6,198 nucleotides of DNA, taken from NCBI GenBank assembly GCA_005793615.1, contig SXRI01000123.1:1-6198 (forward strand). The letters run 5' to 3'. How positions within the stretch are numbered: position 1 is the first letter of the stretch; each line of letters starts with the position of its first letter. This stretch comes from Bdellovibrionales bacterium. Lineage in GTDB: Bacteria > Bdellovibrionota > Bdellovibrionia > Bdellovibrionales > JAMPXM01. The notes beneath the pieces were generated by a model. That model searched no databases. It worked only from the letters and a program-made list of their open reading frames with translations, and was not told the origin of the DNA. Made by a program: the position numbers and the translations under genes. Shown one piece after another: positions 1 through 4,921 of this stretch.

Positions 1-202
1 AGAAACTCGTTTGTCGAGCCAGAAAACTACTCAGAGGGCCACTGAGAGAACCTACCCGAGTACCTGGCAACTGCGAAAAACGATAAGAGAACGGGAAGTT
101 ACCGGTCCTTTGCCCAGGCGTCAACCGCGTTCCCGTAAAAAGGTCGAGGAATCTTGCTGCTGGACCCTAAAAATGCACAAATTTCAGGCAGCACTTACGA
201 GT

Positions 203-221
203 CTCGGTTGACTTCACCGAG
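203..221. repeat. Small inverted repeat (6-bp stem)
   Basis: CTCGGT at 203-208 and ACCGAG at 216-221 are perfect reverse complements around a 7-base loop. No T-run follows on the forward strand, so it is a poor intrinsic terminator. It overlaps the candidate -35 hexamer of the downstream operon and could be an operator, a weak terminator of an upstream transcript, or chance. Confidence 0.3.
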
Positions 222-236
222 GGGTTTGCATGCAAT
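208..236 (+). promoter_or_regulatory. Candidate sigma-70-type promoter for the lipoprotein operon
   Basis: TTGACT (208-213, five of six matches to the -35 consensus) is followed after 17 bases by TGCAAT (231-236, four of six to the -10 consensus, but lacking the important A at position 2). A second AT-rich hexamer, GATAAT at 238-243, is a better -10 by sequence but has no -35 at proper spacing. Transcription from here would give a leader of about 75 bases before the ATG at 320. Housekeeping consensus may not hold for this organism. Confidence 0.25.
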
Positions 237-302
237 CGATAATGAGAACCAAGGAAATCAGGCTCTCACACTGCCACAAGAGACAAGTCAGTCGGTATTA
301 CC

Positions 303-312
303 AAGGAAGGGG
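303..312 (+). promoter_or_regulatory. Ribosome-binding site that sets the start at 320
   Basis: AAGGAAGGGG lies 7 bases before the ATG at 320. This purine-rich Shine-Dalgarno sequence decides between that ATG and the in-frame ATGs at 230 and 242. Starting at 320 also puts the hydrophobic signal sequence at the very N-terminus, whereas the earlier starts would add about 30 charged residues before it. Confidence 0.8.
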
Positions 313-319
313 TTCCTCT

Positions 320-1840
320 ATGCGCATGTTTTCGCTATTCGTTTTGCCCGGCCTCATCGTCGGCTTATTAGCCGGTCCTAACATTGGCTGCTCGAAGCAG
401 AGCCCGCAGATTCAAAAGTCAGAACAGAAACTAAACGAAACTGAGGAATTAGCGAGTCGCGGTCCATCTGCGCAAGCCGGTCAGATCCTCGTCACTGATC
501 TTGCGGGTCAGCCGGTTGCCGGCGCGCAAATCATGATCGGCCAGCGGATCTCTGAGCCTTTTGCGGGCAACATCATTGTCACAGATAAGAGCGGCCACGC
601 GCCCATTCCCGCCAGTTGGACTACTTCACTACCCGTGACTGTCGAGGCCAAGGGTTTCGTGCGCACTACTTTTTTCGCGCGCACGCCCGAAGACACTCGT
701 CACCTGAAAGTCCGAGTCCGGCCAGTCGCAGATTCCTCGATCGAACTCAAAGGTGAAACTCAAGGTTACGGCAAAATTCGCAATGACGGCTGGTTGGATC
801 TCGGACTCGTGTTGCCGACGATGAGTCGCGGCCAACTTGCGGCGATTCACATCACCGATGTATTTGCGCGTGAGATCGACGTGCTTTCGGTATTGGGCAA
901 TCAGCAACGAATACCTTCGAATCTTGCGGTACCAACACAAACCAAGACCTATATGATTCCGCTTCAGTTCTCCAAGCCTCTCTATCGCCAGTACTTTCCG
1001 GCTCCCGGGGCTTATCGGGTCCAGGCGATTCATGCTCGAGTTAACATCGCCGACATGGTTGGCGAGCTTCGCCGAGGTGCTTCGATCCTCGAATTGGTTA
1101 ACCGTTTTTCGTTTACCGAGGTCGGCATCAAGAATGTGACGGTCAAAAAGGGTACGACCGAGACACCGCTTCCCATCAACGAAACAAAATTGGCATCGAC
1201 GCTTGATTTCGTTGCTCCGAACTTCGACGCCAATTTGGACCTATTCACTATGGTCATGGCTCGCTCAGAGAGCGACTATTTCATTTCGGATATCAAAAAA
1301 CTCGGTCCCGGCGAACGCGCGAAACTAACCGCGCCTAGCGGGCCGGGATCCCGAGGCCTATTGATGCATCTCATGCGCAACCGCACCAAGGACCCGGGCG
1401 ATGCCTTACGCGGAGCAAGTTCAGCAACGATGTCGTTGGCAATTTCGGCACCCACAGTAGGTATGACGCCTGAATTCCTGGAGATCGTGCCAGCACCCGT
1501 TCGCGCTTCGCAAACACGACTGAAACTGTCGCCACCGCGTAACTTTCTCGGACTTTTGAATTCAATGACCTACGTGGTCTTGTCGAAAGTCGAGCCGATC
1601 GGAGCCGACAATTACAAGCTTGAAAAGACCTCGCCGGAGTGGGAGCTTTATGTCAATGACTGGACAACGAACGTAGATCTTCCCGAGATGCCATCAGGGC
1701 TACCGTCGATGAAGGCGGGGCAGATGCGCTGGGAGGCCTCGTTCGTCGGCCAACCCAATGAAAGCGACAGACCTCAAGCTCCAGGGCCTGAGGGATTTGA
1801 AAAGGCGACACATGTCACTCGTTCTGCGGTTGATTTCTAA
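320..1840 (+). CDS. Putative lipoprotein with carboxypeptidase-regulatory-like beta-sandwich domain
   Basis: Predicted 506-residue exported lipoprotein of unknown function. Residues 4-23 form a hydrophobic signal sequence ending in NIGC, with Cys24 as the likely lipidated residue. Asn at -3 departs from the usual Leu/Val/Ile, so lipidation is likely but not certain. Residues 25-50 are a polar, Gln/Glu/Lys-rich tether. Residues about 54-134 look like a carboxypeptidase-regulatory-like (transthyretin-type) beta domain: ILVTDLAGQPVAGAQI opens it, followed by a second DKSG turn and a VEAKGF strand. The remaining 370 residues alternate short hydrophobic stretches with Pro and Gly, suggesting more beta domains; I recognise no catalytic motif. 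An adhesive, structural or binding role at the outer membrane is inference. The start at 320 is preferred over 230 because of the Shine-Dalgarno sequence. The 3' end overlaps the next lipoprotein gene by 29 bases, suggesting an operon. Confidence 0.85.
   Translation: MRMFSLFVLPGLIVGLLAGPNIGCSKQSPQIQKSEQKLNETEELASRGPSAQAGQILVTDLAGQPVAGAQIMIGQRISEPFAGNIIVTDKSGHAPIPASWTTSLPVTVEAKGFVRTTFFARTPEDTRHLKVRVRPVADSSIELKGETQGYGKIRNDGWLDLGLVLPTMSRGQLAAIHITDVFAREIDVLSVLGNQQRIPSNLAVPTQTKTYMIPLQFSKPLYRQYFPAPGAYRVQAIHARVNIADMVGELRRGASILELVNRFSFTEVGIKNVTVKKGTTETPLPINETKLASTLDFVAPNFDANLDLFTMVMARSESDYFISDIKKLGPGERAKLTAPSGPGSRGLLMHLMRNRTKDPGDALRGASSATMSLAISAPTVGMTPEFLEIVPAPVRASQTRLKLSPPRNFLGLLNSMTYVVLSKVEPIGADNYKLEKTSPEWELYVNDWTTNVDLPEMPSGLPSMKAGQMRWEASFVGQPNESDRPQAPGPEGFEKATHVTRSAVDF
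1800..1805 (+). promoter_or_regulatory. Ribosome-binding site inside the upstream gene
   Basis: AAAAGG ends 6 bases before the ATG at 1812, inside the last codons of the preceding lipoprotein gene. It supports the start at 1812 over the in-frame ATG at 1758, which has no such sequence. It also supports it over the GTG at 1851, which would give a shorter and more typical signal peptide but has no visible Shine-Dalgarno sequence. Confidence 0.5.
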
Positions 1841-2426
1841 TCTTTGCTCAGTGAAGCCTTGGTCTCGTTCAATCTCTACGCGACCAAGGCCTCTCCTCAC
1901 TCTTGCACTTGGCACTTCTCTTTTGCTTTTGAATGGTTGCCAAACCGCAACTGACCGTCTGGATCAAAAACTCAAACTCAATGTTCCGGTCGTACAGGTT
2001 TTCTTCGCAAAATACGAAGACGTCGAAGCGGCGCTCAAGTTAGCGATGCTCAAGTACCCTCAACGGGTCGATAATACCGAGGCCGGGATCTTTGAAAGTG
2101 ACTACGTGAAGAGCGACGGTCGTTTCAAACCACCGCATAAATCCATCGAATACTCGAGCGGCTACCGTTATCGAATCCTGATACGCCTTGTGCGCGGTAA
2201 AACCGATTCGCGGTCAGCGGTCAAAGTCGTGGTGTTAAAACAAATCGAATCGGTACATGATTTCTTCTCCGAACCAGGCACGCTGCCGAGCGATGGCCTT
2301 GAGGAGGAAGTGATACTCTATCGCATCGGCCGCGAGCTCACCATTAATAAGGCTTTACAGCGTGCTGCCGAGAAGCAGAACAAGAAAGACAAGCCTGCCG
2401 GCGACGAATCAACACCGGCGACATGA
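1812..2426 (+). CDS. Putative lipoprotein, possibly BamC-like fold, function unknown
   Basis: Predicted 204-residue lipoprotein. A long basic N-region (residues 1-27, with Arg/Lys clusters) leads into the hydrophobic stretch LLTLALGTSLLLL and a clear lipobox, LLNGC, with Cys43 as the lipidated residue. The mature part begins with a short tether, then VVQVFFAKYEDVEAALKLAM (residues 60-79), a strand followed by a helix. Next come a region ending in EAGIFESDYV, a strand pair around YRYRILIRLV and SAVKVVVLKQ, and a charged Lys/Glu/Gln tail. This strand-helix-strands order resembles the helix-grip modules of BamC-type envelope lipoproteins, but I cannot confirm the family. The gene overlaps the upstream lipoprotein gene by 29 bases in another frame, so translational coupling is likely. 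A GTG at 1851 is an alternative start giving a 30-residue signal peptide. The stop lies 4 bases from the stop of the convergent HEAT gene. Confidence 0.85.
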   Translation: MSLVLRLISNLCSVKPWSRSISTRPRPLLTLALGTSLLLLNGCQTATDRLDQKLKLNVPVVQVFFAKYEDVEAALKLAMLKYPQRVDNTEAGIFESDYVKSDGRFKPPHKSIEYSSGYRYRILIRLVRGKTDSRSAVKVVVLKQIESVHDFFSEPGTLPSDGLEEEVILYRIGRELTINKALQRAAEKQNKKDKPAGDESTPAT

Positions 2427-2430
2427 CCGA

Positions 2431-3228
2431 TTACATCTTAGCTTGCGTCTGATCGCGCCACCAACTCTGCCAGCGTTCGCGCTTCAGAGCGAGGGGATCT
2501 TTCGAGGTACCTAAACTTGAACGAGTGATGTTCTCCAGAGCCATGATCGCCAAGGGATGAAGCGATTGATCACGATCGGTCAATAGGCTAACGAATTTCC
2601 CCTCGTCACCGGAACGTTGCAGAATCGTCAGCGCCTCGACAATACGCCGGCGAACAAATAAGCTTTGATTATTATGAAAGTTCTCTTTGGCATTCAATTT
2701 CTGCCACAGGAGCGGAATTGACGCCGTATCACGCAAGTCACCCAATGTCTGCACGGCCGCCGCCCGCACCACGAGCGCCCGGTCGGAGATCAGCTTCCGT
2801 GCCCAAGCGATCGCGCGACTTCGATCAATATGCGCCAGCGCGACCAGACCAGCATTACGCATAAACCAATCCTGATGAATAAGCGCCCGCTCCAGCTCCG
2901 GAAAGCTCTGTCGACGACCGATTCGCCCGACCAGAGTGACGGCACGCCAGCGAATCGCCATTGGCACTGAATCATCAAACATGATCGCGACCAGATTGCG
3001 ATAGCCTTGTTCGCCCTGCTGCTCAAGCGCCTCGAGGCGGTTAGCAAGAGGCATGGTCAACGCAGCCCGTGTCGCCGTGAGCAAAACCTTTTTACCTGAC
3101 GGCTGAACCTTAATTACATCTTTGGGTACCGCCGCCTGAACCAATGGAATACACAGCAGCACAAGCGCCGACACAGCCGCCACCAGTACCGTTCGAGAAA
3201 GCAAAATGCGAGCTATTGAAAATTTCAT
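2431..3228 (-). CDS. Exported HEAT-repeat protein
   Basis: Predicted 265-residue periplasmic protein. Residues 1-33 are a Sec signal peptide: basic start (MKFSIAR, with Arg12), hydrophobic core VLVAAVSALVLLCIPLV and a likely signal peptidase I cut after VQA. Cys26 lies in the core with Leu at -1, so this is not a lipobox. Residues about 58-236 form roughly five HEAT-type helical pairs. Recognisable units include IRWRAVTLVGRIG (92-104), MRNAGLVALAHI (123-134), VRAAAVQTLGDL (154-165), VRRRIVEALTIL (192-203) and HPLAIMALENIT (224-235), the usual hydrophobic-plus-Arg pattern of PBS-lyase/HEAT repeats. The C-terminus has a Trp-rich WQSWW segment (253-257). HEAT solenoids bind other proteins, so a scaffold or assembly role outside the inner membrane is inferred; no catalytic residues are visible. 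The gene lies 31 bases after the scaffold gene on the same strand and has its own strong Shine-Dalgarno sequence. Confidence 0.9.
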   Translation of the reverse strand: MKFSIARILLSRTVLVAAVSALVLLCIPLVQAAVPKDVIKVQPSGKKVLLTATRAALTMPLANRLEALEQQGEQGYRNLVAIMFDDSVPMAIRWRAVTLVGRIGRRQSFPELERALIHQDWFMRNAGLVALAHIDRSRAIAWARKLISDRALVVRAAAVQTLGDLRDTASIPLLWQKLNAKENFHNNQSLFVRRRIVEALTILQRSGDEGKFVSLLTDRDQSLHPLAIMALENITRSSLGTSKDPLALKRERWQSWWRDQTQAKM

Positions 3229-3234
3229 CGGATG

Positions 3235-3240
3235 CTCCTT
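3235..3240 (-). promoter_or_regulatory. Shine-Dalgarno sequence of the HEAT-repeat gene
   Basis: Read on the reverse strand, AAGGAG lies 6 bases before the ATG at 3228. It is a near-perfect ribosome-binding site in the 31-base gap between the two leftward genes, so the HEAT protein can be translated well without coupling. Confidence 0.8.
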
Positions 3241-3259
3241 TGCAAGCGGTCATTGGTTC

Positions 3260-4801
3260 TTAGGCCGACTTCATTCCGGCCTTAAGAGAATCAACTTCCG
3301 CAAGAAGTTTATCGGTATCGAGTGCTTCTTCGAGCGCATCTTCATCTGAGTTACCCGAACTGTGCGCGATGGTTTCTACTTCGGAGAGCATCTTTTCCGC
3401 GTCGGTCACTCCAGCAAGAGGATCTTCAACTTCCTCGGTCTGAGAATGTGGCGACCTTTCTTCTGCTGGCATCTGTGTCGAATCTTGGGCGGCCATTTCC
3501 TCCGGCGACAAAAGCGCTCCGCCCATTAGAAGATCATCGAGGCCCGGTTCGTGTGCCATCGGCTTGATGGCAACCGGCTCAGGAACAAAAACCGGAGCGG
3601 GTGCTACCTCGGCCACAGGCACAGGAACTGGCACCGGAGCCACAAGTGCCGGTGAGGAGTGAGCCTTCATCAACGCATCGATATCAGCCTGAGAGTCCAC
3701 ACTCGGCGGCGGCGCTTCAGGCTCTGCTTTTACTTCTGATGTTTCTGCTTGCGTTTCTGCTTGCGTTTCTGCTTGCGTTTCTGGCGAAGCCGAATGGGCT
3801 TTCATCAGAGCATCGATATCGGATTGTGCACCAACGCTTGGGGAAGGCGGCGCTTCGGGTTCTGCTTTGCTGGGCGCATCCCCCGCCCCAGTGTGCGCCT
3901 TAAATAGCGCATCAATGTCGGCCTGCGATCCGAGATCCGCCACTGAAACATCCGCAGTCGCTGCGACAGCAACGGGTGCTGCCACCGGAGTGGTATCGGC
4001 AGACGGCGGGAGGTTTTTCACCGCAGCGATCGCGGCACTATTGCCTTCTACCGCTTCGGTAAAGGCCTTCATCGCTTCATCGTTCATATCGAGTTCGAAC
4101 TTATCAATCTTTTCAAACTTGATGCCCGAATCTAAAGATGGTGTTAACGACGCCGCAGGCTCAGGCGCTGGAGCTTTCTGAGCTGCCGCAGCCTGAGTCG
4201 CAGCCAGAGAGGCCGCTTCAGTAAGCTTCGTTTTGAGTTCAGTGACCTCGGTCTCAACGGAACGATTCTTTTCCTTGAACATCGAAAGATCGGCGATGTC
4301 GTCCTCGATGATTTCATATTCCGCGAGACGCGCCTGCAATTCATCGACTTTAATATTCAGATCAGCAATCTCACTCACATAGGGCGAAGAGTCCGTTCCT
4401 CCACCGTCGCCCTTACCTGAGGATTCAGCTTTCAGCGCATCAATTTCTTGTTTAAGTGATTCTATCGTGGCATCGCGCTCGGCCAAAACTTCACTCGACG
4501 CTCCGCTCTCGTCACCAACAGTATCTACCTGTGAATCCTCGCTGCTGGGGGCCACAAAGACCTTGGGAGCAGCACTGGTGATTGAAATGGGCTGCGTCGA
4601 AAGTACGCGCTTCATCACGTCCTCGATGGCGTCGACGTCGATCGGTAAAACTTCGCCGTTTTTCTGACCAATCGAGCGTATTAATAACACCATGGACACT
4701 GTGAAAAACAGCGCTAGAGTAGTGCCAAAAATGAGGACGTAATGGCTAAAAATAAAGCCAATAACGAGCTTTGGATCCATGTCTCTATTGTCGCTAGACA
4801 C
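3260..4801 (-). CDS. Membrane-anchored coiled-coil protein with three FliM-like SQxDIDAL motifs
   Basis: Predicted 513-residue protein that I cannot assign to a named family. Residues 11-41 are one long hydrophobic span. The N-terminal tail is acidic and Arg42/Lys47 follow the span, so the positive-inside rule puts the large C-terminal part in the cytoplasm. Residues about 103-128 and 141-200 have heptad-like coiled-coil character. Residues 200-420 are Ala/Pro/Glu/Val-rich and probably disordered, including a PVPVPVPV tract. Inside this region SQ(A/S)DIDAL(F/M)KAH occurs at 292-303, 325-336 (AQSDIDAL variant) and 370-381, and GLDDLLMGG at 420-428 may be a degenerate relative. The core nearly matches the CheY-binding peptide of E. 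coli FliM. The C-terminus has a second motif pair (467-478, 495-506). A docking scaffold is inference. The first codon is GTG at 4801; the ATG at 4780 (506 residues, beginning MDPKLVIGF) is equally possible, as neither has a clear Shine-Dalgarno sequence. Confidence 0.85.
   Translation of the reverse strand: MSSDNRDMDPKLVIGFIFSHYVLIFGTTLALFFTVSMVLLIRSIGQKNGEVLPIDVDAIEDVMKRVLSTQPISITSAAPKVFVAPSSEDSQVDTVGDESGASSEVLAERDATIESLKQEIDALKAESSGKGDGGGTDSSPYVSEIADLNIKVDELQARLAEYEIIEDDIADLSMFKEKNRSVETEVTELKTKLTEAASLAATQAAAAQKAPAPEPAASLTPSLDSGIKFEKIDKFELDMNDEAMKAFTEAVEGNSAAIAAVKNLPPSADTTPVAAPVAVAATADVSVADLGSQADIDALFKAHTGAGDAPSKAEPEAPPSPSVGAQSDIDALMKAHSASPETQAETQAETQAETSEVKAEPEAPPPSVDSQADIDALMKAHSSPALVAPVPVPVPVAEVAPAPVFVPEPVAIKPMAHEPGLDDLLMGGALLSPEEMAAQDSTQMPAEERSPHSQTEEVEDPLAGVTDAEKMLSEVETIAHSSGNSDEDALEEALDTDKLLAEVDSLKAGMKSA
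3284..3403 (-). repeat. C-terminal motif pair in the scaffold protein
   Basis: The protein segments DAEKMLSEVETI (residues 467-478, bases 3368-3403) and DTDKLLAEVDSL (residues 495-506, bases 3284-3319) match at D-x-(D/E)-K-(M/L)-L-x-E-V-(E/D)-(S/T)-(L/I). They are separated by a Ser/Glu/Asp-rich linker. Both look like short amphipathic helices and end the protein. Confidence 0.55.
3659..3928 (-). repeat. Three-copy SQ(A/S)DIDAL(F/M)KAH repeat with shared linker
   Basis: The coding copies lie at 3893-3928, 3794-3829 and 3659-3694. Copies one and two are each followed by the same linker ending, KAEPEAPP-(S)-P-S-V. At DNA level the linker shares a 23-base stretch with two mismatches (3846-3868 and 3708-3730). 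This points to in-frame segmental duplication of a unit of about 33 codons. Copy three is followed instead by an Ala/Pro/Val tract. Starts of the copies are 33 and 45 residues apart; the 12-residue difference corresponds to the tandem repeat at 3741-3783. Confidence 0.8.
3741..3783. repeat. 12-bp tandem repeat, 3.6 copies
   Basis: GTTTCTGCTTGC is repeated exactly three times (3741-3776), followed by a partial copy GTTTCTG (3777-3783). On the coding (reverse) strand it encodes repeated Glu-Thr-Gln-Ala. As the unit is 12 bases, gain or loss of a copy keeps the reading frame and only changes linker length between the second and third FliM-like motifs. Confidence 0.9.
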
Positions 4802-4921
4802 AGGAGAAAACTCAACGGGTCTACCCGCTCACTTGGCCCTCGGCCTAGTGTAGAAACTCTCACACACAATCTCTCCTAAAGTCGAGACAACGACTATAGA
4901 CCTGTGCTAGGGTTCCTCACC
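4802..4921. promoter_or_regulatory. Divergent intergenic region between the scaffold gene and pyrC
   Basis: These 120 bases must hold the promoters for both divergent genes unless the transcripts start inside coding sequence. Candidates are weak. ACTATAGA (4893-4900) can be read as a -10 element on either strand (TATAGA forward, TATAGT reverse), and TACACT on the reverse strand (4848-4853) is another leftward -10; none has a good -35. Small inverted repeats are CGGGT-CT-ACCCG (4816-4827) and A-GTCG-AGACAA-CGAC-T (4880-4895). AGGG at 4909-4912, 9 bases before the pyrC ATG, is a moderate ribosome-binding site. Confidence 0.4.

Larger units (their letters stand above)
1..319. other. Left-edge region without a supported gene
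   Basis: I see no convincing gene here. One forward frame is open from base 2 to a stop at 209-211. Its translation is rich in Arg, Thr and Ser, has no recognisable domain and has no ribosome-binding site before its ATG at 11, so I do not call it. The other two forward frames close at about 45 and 86, so any of the three could hold the last few codons of a gene entering from the left. No complete reverse-strand gene is apparent. The right part (200-319) has a small hairpin, a candidate promoter and a strong ribosome-binding site for the gene at 320, so it is best read as the leader of the lipoprotein operon. Confidence 0.5.

Noticed and set aside
91..136. ACGGGAA (91-97) and TTCCCGT (130-136) as a long hairpin or terminator
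   Set aside because: The arms are 7 bases but the loop is 32 bases, and the stem is followed by A residues on the forward strand, not T. Probably chance.
11..211. 66-residue forward reading frame near the left edge
   Set aside because: No ribosome-binding site, no hydrophobic or domain pattern, and an Arg/Ser/Thr-rich composition typical of chance frames. The frame is open from base 2, so the tail of an upstream gene cannot be fully excluded.
154..381. 75-residue forward reading frame overlapping the lipoprotein start
   Set aside because: It overlaps the well-supported start at 320 in another frame and has neither a signal sequence nor a ribosome-binding site.
629..1033. 134-residue reverse reading frame
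   Set aside because: It lies wholly inside the lipoprotein gene on the opposite strand; its His/Arg-rich composition indicates a shadow frame.
3741..3783. CRISPR-like or VNTR array
   Set aside because: The unit is only 12 bases with no spacers and lies inside a coding region in frame, so it is a coding microsatellite and not a CRISPR array.
3601..3903. Forward frame with a run of Leu/Phe/Ala that looks like a membrane span
   Set aside because: The hydrophobic run is the antisense reading of the 12-bp ETQA tandem repeat, so it is an artefact of the scaffold gene.
4144..4344. Arg-rich 66-residue reverse frame
   Set aside because: Out-of-frame reading of the coiled-coil part of the scaffold gene on the same strand; no start signal.
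3260..4801. Calling the scaffold FliM, FliN or a FimV/HubP orthologue
   Set aside because: Only the short DIDAL peptide resembles FliM; the CheC-like and SpoA domains are absent. The membrane span, coiled coil and acidic region recall FimV/HubP in layout only; there is no LysM domain.
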